From assembly GCF_010686755.1 (NCBI RefSeq), contig NZ_JAAGXA010000006.1, forward strand, positions 1-64,000: a stretch of DNA of 64,000 nt, in the 5' to 3' direction. Both the position numbers and the translations under genes were made by a program. This DNA is from Nocardioides zeae (GTDB taxonomy: Bacteria; Actinomycetota; Actinomycetes; Propionibacteriales; Nocardioidaceae). Positions 8,855 through 17,995 of the stretch are shown here, in pieces. Each line of letters opens with the position of its first letter. Within the stretch, counting starts at the first letter, position 1. The notes under the pieces are model-generated. The model saw only the letters and a list, made by a program, of their open reading frames with translations, made no database searches and was not told the origin of the DNA.

Positions 8855-10081
8855 TCACACCACCGCGGAGATCGCGAGGTCGGACAGCCGCTGGAAGCGC
8901 AGGACGTTGTCGCCCTCCTCCATGGCGCCCGCCGTGAGGCAGACGAAGGTGACGTCGTTCTCGGGGTCGACCCAGAAGAGCGTCGACCCGGCGCCGTAGT
9001 TGCCGAAGGTCCGCGGCGACGTCATCGTGCCGAAGAAGGACGGGGCCACGCCCGTTCCCGAGAGCGCGAAGCCGAAGCCCAGGTTCCCGGGGCCCACCTC
9101 CCAGCCGCGTGCCTCCGCGATGCGGCGGTAGAGGTCGTTCGGCTCGTCCCCGGTCTGCACCCGCGTGACCTTGTCGATCACTGCCCGCGAGAGCAGCGGC
9201 TCGCCGGACTCGTCGAGGCCGTTGCGGCGGTACATCTCCGCCAGCAGGAAGAGGTCGTGAGCGGTCGTGACCGACCCGACCCAGGGCATCTCGGCGTCGC
9301 CGTCGATGACCTCGTTGAGGATCTCGAGGTCGGAGGCCGTCAGCCAGCCCTCCTCGCCGAAGACGGCGCGGATGGGAACGATGCGCGACGCGAGCCGCTC
9401 GGGCAGGCCGAAGGCGGTGTCGACCATGCCGAGCGGGTCCAGCACCTCGCGCTGCATCGAGTCGCTGAACCTGGCGTCGCCGTTCACCCGGCGGCACATC
9501 TCGCCCATCAGCGCGTGGTTGAGCGCGGGGGAGTAGTTGACGACGCTGCCCGGCACGGCGGCGAGGGGCAGCTCGCAGATCGCGGCGACCACGTCGCTGA
9601 GGTCGCCGAGGCGGCGGTAGGGCAGCGGCTCGGGGGTGACGACCATCCCGGCGCGGTGGGTCAGGAGGTGGCCGAGGGTCACACGCTCCTTGTTCGCGGC
9701 GAGGAAGCGGTCGTGCCCCAGGAACTCGGGGATCACGTCGACGACGCGGGTGTTGAAGGAGAGCAGGCCCCGGTCGATCGCGTTGTAGACCAGCGTGTTG
9801 GTCAACGCCTTCGACACCGAGAGCACGCGGAACACGTCGCTGCGGCTGGCGTGGCGCCCCGCGACGACGTCGGTGCTGCCGAGGGCGGTGTCGAGGACGA
9901 CCTCGCCGTGACGGGCGACCTTGACGACGGCGCCGTGGTAGAGCCCGCGCTCGATGTCCGCCTCGATCGCCGAGGTCAGGCGGTGCAGCTGGCGGTTGCT
10001 CATGCCGCTGGTGGTGCCACGGGGCCCGGGGGTGGTGGCCGCTGCCTGGTCGGGCGCGGTGGGGGGTGCGGTGAGGGTCAT
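8855..10081 (-). CDS. serine hydrolase (class C beta-lactamase/esterase family)
   Basis: A beta-lactamase-fold serine hydrolase of up to 408 residues. The nucleophile/general-base pair is S88-x-x-K91 (SVSK), and the second tyrosine motif is NYSPALNH. There is no signal peptide, which suits a cytoplasmic EstB-type esterase rather than a periplasmic beta-lactamase. A second start candidate is the methionine at 10003. It sits between two SDR genes in the leftward operon, where it could open an ester or amide before oxidation. Actual substrate unknown. Confidence 0.8.
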   Translation of the reverse strand: MTLTAPPTAPDQAAATTPGPRGTTSGMSNRQLHRLTSAIEADIERGLYHGAVVKVARHGEVVLDTALGSTDVVAGRHASRSDVFRVLSVSKALTNTLVYNAIDRGLLSFNTRVVDVIPEFLGHDRFLAANKERVTLGHLLTHRAGMVVTPEPLPYRRLGDLSDVVAAICELPLAAVPGSVVNYSPALNHALMGEMCRRVNGDARFSDSMQREVLDPLGMVDTAFGLPERLASRIVPIRAVFGEEGWLTASDLEILNEVIDGDAEMPWVGSVTTAHDLFLLAEMYRRNGLDESGEPLLSRAVIDKVTRVQTGDEPNDLYRRIAEARGWEVGPGNLGFGFALSGTGVAPSFFGTMTSPRTFGNYGAGSTLFWVDPENDVTFVCLTAGAMEEGDNVLRFQRLSDLAISAVV

Positions 10082-10120
10082 GTCGTCTCCTGGTCGGACG
10101 GTGGGGTCGGGGTGGGCGGG

Positions 10121-10888
10121 TCAGCCCAGGGGGCTCGCGGCGAGGGCGCCGCCGTCGATCGGGATCACGGCGCCGGTGAGGTAGCCGGCCTCGGGGCCGA
10201 GGAGGAAGCACGCCAGCTCGGCTGCCTCGCTCGGCCGTCCGAGACGTCCCAGCGGCACGCCGGCGACCATCGCGCCGGCGCCGCTCTCGCCGTGGAACTC
10301 CTTGAGGGGTGCCTGGAGGGGGGTGTCGGTCATGCCGGGGGCCAGGCAGTTGGCGCGGACGCCGAGGGGTGCCCCCTCCACGGCAGCGACGCGGGTCAGG
10401 CCGATGACGCCGTGCTTGGCGCCGGTGTACGCCGCCAGGCCCGTGCCCGCGGTCAGCCCGGCGACCGACGAGGTCGTGACGATCCGGCCGCCGCCGGGCC
10501 GCTGCGCGAAGTGGCGCAGTGCCGCACGCAGGCCGAGGAAGACGCCGCGGAGGTCGACGGCGACGACCTCGTCGAACTCGTCGACCTCGGTGTCGGCGAG
10601 GCTGGCGAAGCGACCGGGCACGGCCGCGTTGAGGAACACCCCGTCGTAGCGCCCGAAGGCCTCGACCGCTGCCCGGTCGTAGGCCGCGACGTCCTCCTCC
10701 GCGGCGACGTCGGCCGCGACGACGAGGAGCCGGTCGCCGCCGAGGTCGCCGGCGACCCGGTCGAGTCCCGCTGCGTCGCGGTCGACGAGCACGACGGCGT
10801 GGCCCCGCTCGTGCAGGAGCCGCACGGTCGCCTCCCCGATGCCGCTCGCTGCGCCCGTCACGACGACGGTCCCCGGCTGCTCGCCCAT
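10121..10888 (-). CDS. SDR-family oxidoreductase
   Basis: A 255-residue classical SDR. TGAASGIG is at residues 11-18, the catalytic Tyr154 and Lys158 are in YTGAK, and the serine lies in TTSSVAG. The usual NNAG is replaced by NAAV. The ATG at 10888 has an excellent GAAGGAG site upstream, so longer in-frame starts were rejected. It is the first gene of the leftward operon and faces the ABC importer across the 348-bp control region. Confidence 0.85.
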   Translation of the reverse strand: MGEQPGTVVVTGAASGIGEATVRLLHERGHAVVLVDRDAAGLDRVAGDLGGDRLLVVAADVAAEEDVAAYDRAAVEAFGRYDGVFLNAAVPGRFASLADTEVDEFDEVVAVDLRGVFLGLRAALRHFAQRPGGGRIVTTSSVAGLTAGTGLAAYTGAKHGVIGLTRVAAVEGAPLGVRANCLAPGMTDTPLQAPLKEFHGESGAGAMVAGVPLGRLGRPSEAAELACFLLGPEAGYLTGAVIPIDGGALAASPLG

Positions 10889-11236
10889 GTCGTTGATCTC
10901 CTTCTCGCGGGTGCTCCGCGGGGGTTCCCCGCCGACGTGCCGCGGGTGGGTGGCGGCCGTCGTCCAGGGTCGGGCGACGTCGTGCCGCCGACCCCCGAAC
11001 TGTCGACGACGCGGCGTGACCGGAGCCACATCGGGCTTCCGTCAGACGGAAGTCGACGCGTGCCAAGGCGATCGTGGCCTGCCCATCCTTCTGCCGGCCG
11101 ACAGCAGCACGACGCAGCAGCCGGCCCCCCGGCCCACCGGGACCCCTCAGCACTCGGGGTGCTGCGGCCCACGGGTGCCGCCGACCCGACCAGGTGTCGT
11201 CCGACGGCCCCGCACCACCACCAGAAAGGCAACACG
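10889..11236. promoter_or_regulatory. divergent control region of the catabolic cluster
   Basis: This 348-bp gene-free stretch separates the leftward SDR operon from the rightward importer operon. It holds the ribosome sites of both flanking genes and the palindrome at 11036-11052. I see no convincing small gene. Both promoters should lie here. Confidence 0.7.
11036..11052. promoter_or_regulatory. probable IclR-type operator
   Basis: The perfect 7-3-7 inverted repeat CTTCCGT-CAG-ACGGAAG lies near the middle of the divergent control region. A TTCCG...CGGAA core resembles sites used by actinobacterial IclR-family regulators, and the only regulator in this cluster is the IclR protein encoded at 7162. 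Assignment is by symmetry and context. Confidence 0.65.
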
Positions 11237-12337
11237 ATGATGCACGCACGACTCCGCAAGCCCGCGGCCGCCGGCCTCGCGGTCCTCGCGACCTGCACGC
11301 TCGTCGCCGGCTGCAGCCGCGGCCCCGGCACGACGGGTGCGGCCGCCTCGGGTGGCGAGCAGGTCGAGATCGACCTCGGCGACCAGACGGTCACCGTCTC
11401 GGGCCCGCCGCGGATCGCCGTGGTGCTCCCCGGCACCAACAACAGCTACCTGCAGGCGCAGATCGACGAGGTCGAGGACGCGGTCGCCGAGATCGAGGGC
11501 GCCACCTACACCGTCTTCGACGGCAAGTTCGACCCGACGACGCAGTTCAACGCGCTCACCAACATCGTGCAGGGCGGGCAGTACAACGCGATCCTCCTGC
11601 CCTCGCTCGACTCGAACCTCAACTGCAACGTGGCCTCGAAGGTCGCCCCGGAGAACGACATCGTCGTGGTCGCCATGACCACCGCGCTCTGCGGTCGCAC
11701 GACGAACGAGGGCGAGGAGCTCTGGCAGCCGGGCACGCTCACCTACCTGGGCGGGGTCGACACGGTCGACTACTGGACCGACTACCTCGAGTACGTCATC
11801 GCCGAGAACCCCGGCGAGCAGAAGATGGTGGTCCTGAAGGGACCCGACAACATCGGCATCACCATCAACCTGGACGCCGCGATCGAGAAGGTCACGGCGG
11901 AGCACCCGGAGCTCGAGATCGTCGGCCAGGCCAACACCGACTACTCGATCCCGGACGGCAACGAGAAGGCGACGTCGCTCCTGCAGGCCCACCCCGACGC
12001 CACGATCGTCTTCTCGGCGTACGTGACCCTCACCCAGGGCGCCGTGCAGGCCGTGGAGGCCGCCGGCCTCGAGGGCGACGTGAAGATCTACGACAAGGGC
12101 TCCTCGGAGTACTCGTTCGAGCAGCTGGCCGCCGGCACGATCGAGGCCACCGCCCCGGAGTACCCGCGCACGATCGTCCGCAAGGCCGTCGAGGTGCTCG
12201 GCCAGGCGTTCGCCGGCGAGGAGGTCCAGCGCTTCTACCCGAACAGCGGCGCACCGCTGCCCGAGGGCGCCGACCCCGAGACCGGCTTCTTCGTGATCAC
12301 GGAGGACACCGCGGCCGACTTCCAGCCGGAGTCCTGA
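11237..12337 (+). CDS. sugar-type ABC transporter substrate-binding lipoprotein
   Basis: A periplasmic-binding-protein-like lipoprotein of 366 residues (Peripla_BP_4/RbsB type). A basic N-terminus and hydrophobic segment end in the lipobox VAGC with Cys26. The core begins IAVVLPGTNNSYLQAQIDEV and contains further family features such as ILLPSLDSN. ATG codons at 11237 and 11240 are both possible. Its stop overlaps the ATPase start (TGATG). In this cluster the ligand may be an aromatic compound or glycoside rather than a plain sugar; that is inference. Confidence 0.85.
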   Translation: MMHARLRKPAAAGLAVLATCTLVAGCSRGPGTTGAAASGGEQVEIDLGDQTVTVSGPPRIAVVLPGTNNSYLQAQIDEVEDAVAEIEGATYTVFDGKFDPTTQFNALTNIVQGGQYNAILLPSLDSNLNCNVASKVAPENDIVVVAMTTALCGRTTNEGEELWQPGTLTYLGGVDTVDYWTDYLEYVIAENPGEQKMVVLKGPDNIGITINLDAAIEKVTAEHPELEIVGQANTDYSIPDGNEKATSLLQAHPDATIVFSAYVTLTQGAVQAVEAAGLEGDVKIYDKGSSEYSFEQLAAGTIEATAPEYPRTIVRKAVEVLGQAFAGEEVQRFYPNSGAPLPEGADPETGFFVITEDTAADFQPES

Positions 12338-13992
12338 TGGGCGCCCCGGAGGCCTCGGCGCCCACCCCGTCGCCCACCCGTGCGGCGGCCATCCGCACCC
12401 ACGGGATCGGCCGCACCTTCGGTGCCGCCGTCGCTCTGGCCGACATCGACGTGACGATCACGGCCGGCACGGTGCACGCGCTCGTCGGCCAGAACGGTGC
12501 CGGGAAGTCGACCCTGCTCGGCATCCTCGCGGGTCGGATCGAGCCCACGTCGGGGACGTTCGAGGTCTTCGGGGAGCACGTCTCGATCGGCAGCCCGCGC
12601 GCGGCGCGCGCGGCCGGCATCGCGGCGATCTACCAGGAGCTGACGATCATCCCGCAGCTCACGGCGATGGCGAACGTCTTCGTCGCGCGGCCGCGCTCGC
12701 GGGCCGGGCTCCTCGACGAGCGCGCGATGCGGCGACGGTACGACGAGCTGTCGGCCCGCCTCGGGGTGCACGTGCCACCCGACGCGATCGCCCGGGACCT
12801 GTCGGTGGCCCAGCAGCAGCTGCTGGAGATCATGCGCGCGCTCGACGCGGAGGCGCGGGTGATCTTCTTCGACGAGCCGACGGCGCCCCTCGGGCCGAGC
12901 GAGCGCGAGGCCCTCTTCGCCCTCATGCGCGACCTGCGGGAGCAGGGCGTGACGATGGTGTTCGTCTCGCACGCGCTCGACGAGGTGCTGTCGATCAGCG
13001 ACGACGTCACCGTCTTCCGCGACGGTCGGCTGCGGGCCAGCCGGCCGACCTCGACCTGGACGAAGCAGTCCCTCGTCGACGAGATGCTGGGCCGCTCGGC
13101 CGAGATCGCCCTCGCCGAGGTCGCGGCCACGACGGTGGAGGCGGTCACGGGCGCCGCGGACGCCCCGCTCGTGCCGGCCGCCCCGCGGCGCGCCGCCGAC
13201 GCGGCCCCCCGCGCGGTGGCGACGTCCACCGCAGAGCCCGGGCTCCGGGTCCGCGACCTGTTCGTGTCGGGGTCGTCGGAGGGCGTCTCCTTCGAGGTCC
13301 GCGGCGGCGAGATGGTCGGCATCGGCGGTCTGGTCGGCGCAGGGCGATCCTCGGTGCTGCGCGCCCTCGCCGGTCTCGACCGGCGGGCCCGCGGCGAGCT
13401 GTGGATCGACGGACGGCAGGTGCCCTGGCCGCGGTCGGTGCGCCAGGCGCTGCGGCACGGCATCGCCCTGCTGCCCGAGGACCGCAAGGGCCAGGGCCTG
13501 GTGCTGGGGATGTCGGCCATGGAGAACGTCACGCTCTCGGACCTCGGCGCGGTCGCCACGGCGTCCGTCGTGTCGATGCGGCGGATGCGCCGCGCGGCCG
13601 GGGAGTCGGCCGCAGGCTACGGGTTCGACGTGCGCCGCCTCGACGAGCCGGCGCGCAACCTCTCCGGCGGCAACCAGCAGAAGCTGCTGCTGGCTCGCTG
13701 GGGCCACCGACGGCCCCGCTTCCTGCTCGCCGACGAGCCGACCCGCGGCATCGACGTGGGAGCCAAGGCCGAGATCCTCGCGACCCTGCAGGGTCTGGCC
13801 GCGGACGGCATGGGCGTCCTGCTCGTGTCGTCGGAGCTCGAGGAGGTCGCGACCAGCTGCACGCGCGTCTTCGTCATGTCGGGCGGCCGCGTGGTCGCCG
13901 ACCAGCCCATCGACCTGGCGACGCGCAGCGTCGAGGACACCGTCGCCGACATCTTGTACGCCGCATTCCACGTGGAGGAGACCCATGTCTGA
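12337..13992 (+). CDS. sugar-type ABC transporter ATP-binding protein (two ABC domains)
   Basis: An RbsA/MglA-type ATPase of 551 residues with two ABC modules. The first has Walker A GQNGAGKST at residues 51-59 and an altered signature (LSVAQQQ). The second has a weakened P-loop (GLVGAGRSS) but an intact signature (LSGGNQQK), the usual asymmetry of this family. An Ala-rich linker of about 50 residues joins the halves. It overlaps the binding-protein stop and the permease start and so is co-translated with both. Confidence 0.9.
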   Translation: MGAPEASAPTPSPTRAAAIRTHGIGRTFGAAVALADIDVTITAGTVHALVGQNGAGKSTLLGILAGRIEPTSGTFEVFGEHVSIGSPRAARAAGIAAIYQELTIIPQLTAMANVFVARPRSRAGLLDERAMRRRYDELSARLGVHVPPDAIARDLSVAQQQLLEIMRALDAEARVIFFDEPTAPLGPSEREALFALMRDLREQGVTMVFVSHALDEVLSISDDVTVFRDGRLRASRPTSTWTKQSLVDEMLGRSAEIALAEVAATTVEAVTGAADAPLVPAAPRRAADAAPRAVATSTAEPGLRVRDLFVSGSSEGVSFEVRGGEMVGIGGLVGAGRSSVLRALAGLDRRARGELWIDGRQVPWPRSVRQALRHGIALLPEDRKGQGLVLGMSAMENVTLSDLGAVATASVVSMRRMRRAAGESAAGYGFDVRRLDEPARNLSGGNQQKLLLARWGHRRPRFLLADEPTRGIDVGAKAEILATLQGLAADGMGVLLVSSELEEVATSCTRVFVMSGGRVVADQPIDLATRSVEDTVADILYAAFHVEETHV

Positions 13993-15055
13993 CCTGACCG
14001 CCGCCCTGCGCCCCGGCGCGTCCACCGGCGGCGACGCCCTGCCCCCGACCGCGGGCTCCTCGGGTGCCCCCGCGGGTGGCCCGGCCGGCGGGCCTGCCGG
14101 TGGGGACACCGCCAAGCGGCGTCGCAGCTTCTCCGACCTCGCCTTCAAGTACGGCATGGTCTGGCTGCTCGTCCTGCTCGTGGGCTGGGCCGAGTGGACC
14201 TACCCGGGCTTCACGTCGTGGGGCAACATGCAGAACGTCCTGGCCCAGAACGCGACCATCGGCATCGTCGCCGTCGGCATGACGTTCGTGATGATCTCGG
14301 GTGGGTTCGACCTCAGCGTCGGCGCGATCTACGCCGGCTGCTCCGTGTTCTTCGCGCAGTTCGCGCTCTCGCTGCCGATGGAGCTCGCCTTCGTGCTGGC
14401 CGTCGCGATCGGTGCCACCGCCGGGCTGGTGAACGGCCTGCTCGTGACCGCGCTGAAGGTCAACCCCTTCGTGGCGACGCTCGGCACCGCCTCGGTCTTC
14501 GGCGGCGCCGCGTTCCTCTACTCCGACTCCTCGCCGATCCTCAACAACGAGCCCGGCTTCGAGTGGCTCGGCATGGGCAAGGTCGCAGGCGTCCCGGTCG
14601 CGATCCTCGTGCTGGCGCTGGTGTTCGTCATCGGTGGCCTCGTGCTGTCCCGCACCGTCTACGGGCGCTCGCTCTACGCCGTCGGCGGCAACGCGGAGGC
14701 GGCGCGCCTGGCGGGCCTGCCCGTGGGGCTGCTCAAGACCAGCGCCTACGTCCTCGTGGGCGCCTGCGCCGGCGTCGCGGGCTGCGTGATCGCCTCGCGG
14801 CTGCAGGTGGGCCAGGCCGACATCGGCAGCACCATCGCGCTCGACGCGATCGCCGCGGTGGTCATCGGCGGCACCTCGCTCTTCGGCGGCGAGGGCGCGG
14901 TCTGGCGGACGGCGGTGGGTCTCCTCATCATCGCGATCATCCGCAACGTCTCGCAGTCGCGCGGCTTCGACATCAACGTCGAGTCCGTCATCACCGGCTT
15001 CATCATCGTCGGTGCCGTGGCGCTCGACGCCTACGCGCGCAACCGGCGTCGGTGA
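13985..15055 (+). CDS. sugar-type ABC transporter permease
   Basis: An RbsC-type inner-membrane permease of 356 residues. The first 45 residues form an unusual low-complexity Gly/Pro/Ala stretch before the first membrane helix. The family signatures MISGGFDLSVGAIYA and IGGTSLFGGEGAVWRT are present. The start overlaps the ATPase stop by eight bases. It completes a three-gene importer with no second permease, as is usual for this family. Confidence 0.9.
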   Translation: MSDLTAALRPGASTGGDALPPTAGSSGAPAGGPAGGPAGGDTAKRRRSFSDLAFKYGMVWLLVLLVGWAEWTYPGFTSWGNMQNVLAQNATIGIVAVGMTFVMISGGFDLSVGAIYAGCSVFFAQFALSLPMELAFVLAVAIGATAGLVNGLLVTALKVNPFVATLGTASVFGGAAFLYSDSSPILNNEPGFEWLGMGKVAGVPVAILVLALVFVIGGLVLSRTVYGRSLYAVGGNAEAARLAGLPVGLLKTSAYVLVGACAGVAGCVIASRLQVGQADIGSTIALDAIAAVVIGGTSLFGGEGAVWRTAVGLLIIAIIRNVSQSRGFDINVESVITGFIIVGAVALDAYARNRRR

Positions 15056-15059
15056 CGTC

Positions 15060-15953
15060 GTGAGGATCCGGGTGGGGGCGGTGCTGCCCCAGCGGGAGCT
15101 CGGCACCGACCCCGCGACCGTGCGGCGCTACCTGACGACGATCGAGGACCTCGGGTTCTCCCACGTGCTCACCTACGAGCACGTGCTCGGCGAGGAGCGG
15201 GCGCCCGACGCCGAGCCGGGGCCGTACGACGCGGGCAACGACTACCACGAGCCGCTGGTGCTCCTCGGGTTCGCGGCGGCCGCGTGCCGGCTCGAGCTCG
15301 TCACGGGCGTGCTGGTGCTGCCGCAGCGCCAGGCCCCGCTGGTCGCGAAGCAGGCGGCCGAGGTGGCCCTGCTCAGCGGGGGCCGGCTCCGGCTGGGCGT
15401 CGGGGTGGGCTGGAACCGGGCCGAGTACGACGCTCTCGGCGCGCGCTTCGGCGACCGAGGCCGCCGGCTCGACGAGCAGGTGCGTCTGCTGCGCGCGATG
15501 TGGAGCGAGCCCGTCGTCGAGCTCGGCGGCCGGCGGGTCGGGCTCAGTCCCCGCCCCGCCGCGCCGGTGCCGATCTGGTTCGGCGGCTCGAGCCCCGCGG
15601 CCTACCAGCGGATCGGCCGGCTGGGCGACGGGTGGCTGCCGCAGGTGCAGCCCGGGCCCGACCTCGACGCGGCGCGTGCGCTCGTCGAGCGTGCCGCCGA
15701 GGCGGCGGGGCGCGACCCCGCGGCGCTCGGGATGGAAGGCCGCCTCGTGCTGGACGACGACGTCCACCGCACGGCCGACGCGGTCGGTGCCTGGGCCGCC
15801 GCAGGCGCCACGCACGTCAGCGTCGACTCCATGTCGCGCGGGCTCCGGTCCGTCGACGACCACCTGGCGGCCCTGGCCGACCTCGCCGGCGCCCTCGGGC
15901 TGCGGGACGGGTCGCCGCGGGAGGCCGCCCCCACCACAGCGAGGGCATCGTGA
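15060..15953 (+). CDS. LLM-class (F420-type) oxidoreductase
   Basis: A luciferase-like monooxygenase-fold protein of 297 residues. The N-terminal IRVGAVLPQREL strand and the family segment KQAAEVALLSGGRLRLGVGVGWNRAEY are clear. In actinobacteria this subfamily most often uses F420, though FMN cannot be excluded. The GTG start at 15060 follows the permease by 4 bp, and its stop overlaps the GTG of pobA. This places it firmly in the catabolic operon. Substrate unknown. Confidence 0.85.
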   Translation: MRIRVGAVLPQRELGTDPATVRRYLTTIEDLGFSHVLTYEHVLGEERAPDAEPGPYDAGNDYHEPLVLLGFAAAACRLELVTGVLVLPQRQAPLVAKQAAEVALLSGGRLRLGVGVGWNRAEYDALGARFGDRGRRLDEQVRLLRAMWSEPVVELGGRRVGLSPRPAAPVPIWFGGSSPAAYQRIGRLGDGWLPQVQPGPDLDAARALVERAAEAAGRDPAALGMEGRLVLDDDVHRTADAVGAWAAAGATHVSVDSMSRGLRSVDDHLAALADLAGALGLRDGSPREAAPTTARAS

Positions 15954-17140
15954 ACGAGCACACCACCCGCACCGAGGTCGCCGTCGTCGGCGGCGGCCCC
16001 GCCGGCCTCATGTTGTCCCACCTGCTGCACCTGGCGGGGATCGACAGCGTCGTGGTCGACCACCGTCGGGTCGCGGAGATCGAGAGCACCCACCGCGCCG
16101 GCATCCTCGAGCGCGACAGCGTCCGCCTGCTCGTCGACTCCGGGGTGTCCGACCGCGTGCTGCGGGAGGGGCACGAGCACGAGGGCATCGACCTGCGCTT
16201 CGGCGGTCGCAGCCACCGCGTGGACTTCTCGACGCTGGTGGGCGCCTCGTGCTGGCTCTACCCGCAGACCGAGGTCTTCGTCGACCTGCACGCCGCCCGC
16301 GTGCGCGACGGGGGCGACCTGCGCTACGGGGTCAGCGACACGGCTGTCGGCGGGACCGACGGCCCCGACCCGGAGCCCACGGTCACGTTCGTCGACGCCG
16401 AGGGCCGTCGTCAGCGCGTGGTCGCCGACCTCGTCGTCGGGGCGGACGGCTCGCGCAGCATCTGCCGGGCCCTCGTGGCCGGGCGGCGACAGCACTTCCG
16501 GGAGTACCCGTTCGCGTGGTTCGGAGTGCTCGTGGAGGCTCCGCCGAGCGCACCGGAGCTGATCTACGCGCGCTCCGAGCGGGGTTTCGCGCTGATCAGC
16601 CAGCGCACCGACGTCGTGCAGCGCATGTACTTCCAGTGCGACCCGACGGAGGACGCCGCCGCGTGGTCGGACGACCGCATCTGGGCGGAGCTCGACGCGC
16701 GGCTGGCCGGCGACGACGGCTTCACGCTCCAGCAGGGGCGGGTCATCGAGCGCACCGTGCTGCCCTTCCGCAGCTTCGTGCAGGCACCGATGACGCACGG
16801 GCGCCTCGCCCTCGCCGGCGACGCCGCCCACACGGTGCCGCCGACCGGGGCCAAGGGCCTCAACCTGGCGCTGTCCGACGTGCGCCTCCTGGCCGAGGCC
16901 GTCGAGCGGCTCCTGCGCAAGGACGACGACGGCGCCCTGGGCGCTTACTCCGACCAGGCACTGCGCCGGGTGTGGCGGGCGCAGCACTTCTCGTACTGGA
17001 TGACCACGATGCTCCACCGCGTGGACGGTGCCAGCGAGTTCGACGAGCTCCGCCAGCTGGGTGAGCTGCAGGGCATCGTGGCCTCACCGCACGGTGCGGC
17101 CTACCTCGCCGAGGGCTACACGGGATGGCCGAACGGCTGA
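15950..17140 (+). CDS. pobA: 4-hydroxybenzoate 3-monooxygenase
   Basis: A flavoprotein hydroxylase of 396 residues, matching PobA length (about 394). The FAD-binding GGGPAG is at residues 14-19, and the ribityl/active-site motif GDAAHTVPPTGAKGLNLA at about 289-306. Characteristic segments ESTHRAGILE and CWLYPQTEV are also present. PobA converts 4-hydroxybenzoate to protocatechuate using NAD(P)H and O2. The GTG start overlaps the LLM gene stop. No protocatechuate ring-cleavage genes lie in this window, so the pathway must continue elsewhere. Confidence 0.9.
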   Translation: MNEHTTRTEVAVVGGGPAGLMLSHLLHLAGIDSVVVDHRRVAEIESTHRAGILERDSVRLLVDSGVSDRVLREGHEHEGIDLRFGGRSHRVDFSTLVGASCWLYPQTEVFVDLHAARVRDGGDLRYGVSDTAVGGTDGPDPEPTVTFVDAEGRRQRVVADLVVGADGSRSICRALVAGRRQHFREYPFAWFGVLVEAPPSAPELIYARSERGFALISQRTDVVQRMYFQCDPTEDAAAWSDDRIWAELDARLAGDDGFTLQQGRVIERTVLPFRSFVQAPMTHGRLALAGDAAHTVPPTGAKGLNLALSDVRLLAEAVERLLRKDDDGALGAYSDQALRRVWRAQHFSYWMTTMLHRVDGASEFDELRQLGELQGIVASPHGAAYLAEGYTGWPNG

Positions 17141-17142
17141 GC

Positions 17143-17406
17143 TCAGGCCGGCGGCTCCGACTCGGCGTCGGCGTCCTCGGACGGCTCGCGGTCGTCGTCG
17201 CCCTCGGTGGGCTCCTGCTGCTTGTCGTCCGGCGCGGTGACCTCGTCGGGCAGGTGGTCCTCCACCCCGGGGTTGAGCTCGGGGTCGGGGTCGGCCACCA
17301 GCGGCTCGGCGCTCGCGTAGCGGTCGCCCGGCGCCGCGTCGGGGCCGCCGGGGTTGGGCTCGGCGGGCTCGATCGTCGGCTCGGGCTGGGGACCGGGGTC
17401 GCTCAT
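17143..17406 (-). CDS. acidic, proline-rich hypothetical protein
   Basis: An 87-residue protein with no recognisable domain. It is made almost entirely of Pro, Glu, Asp, Ala and Gly and is predicted to be disordered and strongly acidic. A strong GAGGAGG ribosome site precedes the ATG, which supports real translation. It converges with pobA. Function unknown. Confidence 0.6.
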   Translation of the reverse strand: MSDPGPQPEPTIEPAEPNPGGPDAAPGDRYASAEPLVADPDPELNPGVEDHLPDEVTAPDDKQQEPTEGDDDREPSEDADAESEPPA

Positions 17407-17443
17407 CGGGGCTCCTCCTCGGGGCGCGGCACGGTGGTCTCGT

Positions 17444-17995
17444 TCAGGAGTCGAAGCCGAAGGTGGTGTACGGCGCGAGTCCGGCCCCCACCGTAGCCAG
17501 CGCCTCCACGTCCGTCCCCGCGGGCGAGGCGGCCAGCGCCTGCAGCACCGTCAGCTCGTGGGGCACGACAGGGTCGGGCAGCGCGTCGAGGGCGAACCAG
17601 CGCAGGTCGGCGCACTTGGCGCCCTCCATCACCCGCGGCTCGCCGGTCCACGCGGGGGCGGCGAAGAAGAAGTCGACGCGCTCGTCGATGGCCGGTGAGA
17701 CGTCGGGGCCCGGGGCGCGCCGCTGCATCGTGGTGAGGAAGACCAGCTCAGGGTCGATGCCGAGCTCCTCGGCCGCCTCGCGCCGCGCCGCGTCGGGCGC
17801 GGTCTCGCCCTTCTCCACGTGACCTGCTGCTCCGGCCGCCCAGTGGTCGTCCATGAAGCCGGTGCCGCTGCGCAGCTGCAGCAGCACCTCGACCGCTCCG
17901 GAACCGCCGGGAGCCCCCGGGCGCACGCACACGACGTACGCCGCGGGGACCACCGCGAAGCGGCCCCGGACGGTGTCCGGGGCGCTCGTCGTCAC
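17444..17995 (-). CDS. NUDIX hydrolase
   Basis: A NUDIX pyrophosphohydrolase of 183 residues. The full box is present: G-x5-E-x7-REAAEELGI within GHVEKGETAPDAARREAAEELG. Strands before the box (FAVVPAAYVVCVRPG, VEVLLQLR) fit the fold. It should hydrolyse a nucleoside diphosphate-X substrate that is not predictable. The GTG start overlaps the stop of the MT0933-type gene by four bases (GTGA at 17992-17995), so the two are co-translated. Confidence 0.85.
   Translation of the reverse strand: MTTSAPDTVRGRFAVVPAAYVVCVRPGAPGGSGAVEVLLQLRSGTGFMDDHWAAGAAGHVEKGETAPDAARREAAEELGIDPELVFLTTMQRRAPGPDVSPAIDERVDFFFAAPAWTGEPRVMEGAKCADLRWFALDALPDPVVPHELTVLQALAASPAGTDVEALATVGAGLAPYTTFGFDS

Noticed and set aside
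7733..11236. Long plus-strand frame continuous with the binding-protein gene
   Set aside because: The lipoprotein signal peptide and ribosome site place the true start at 11237. The upstream part is antisense to the SDR/hydrolase genes.
13140..13250. Frameshift or fusion suspected in the two-domain sugar ABC ATPase
   Set aside because: The Ala-rich linker is in frame and both ABC halves are complete. RbsA-type proteins normally have two domains.
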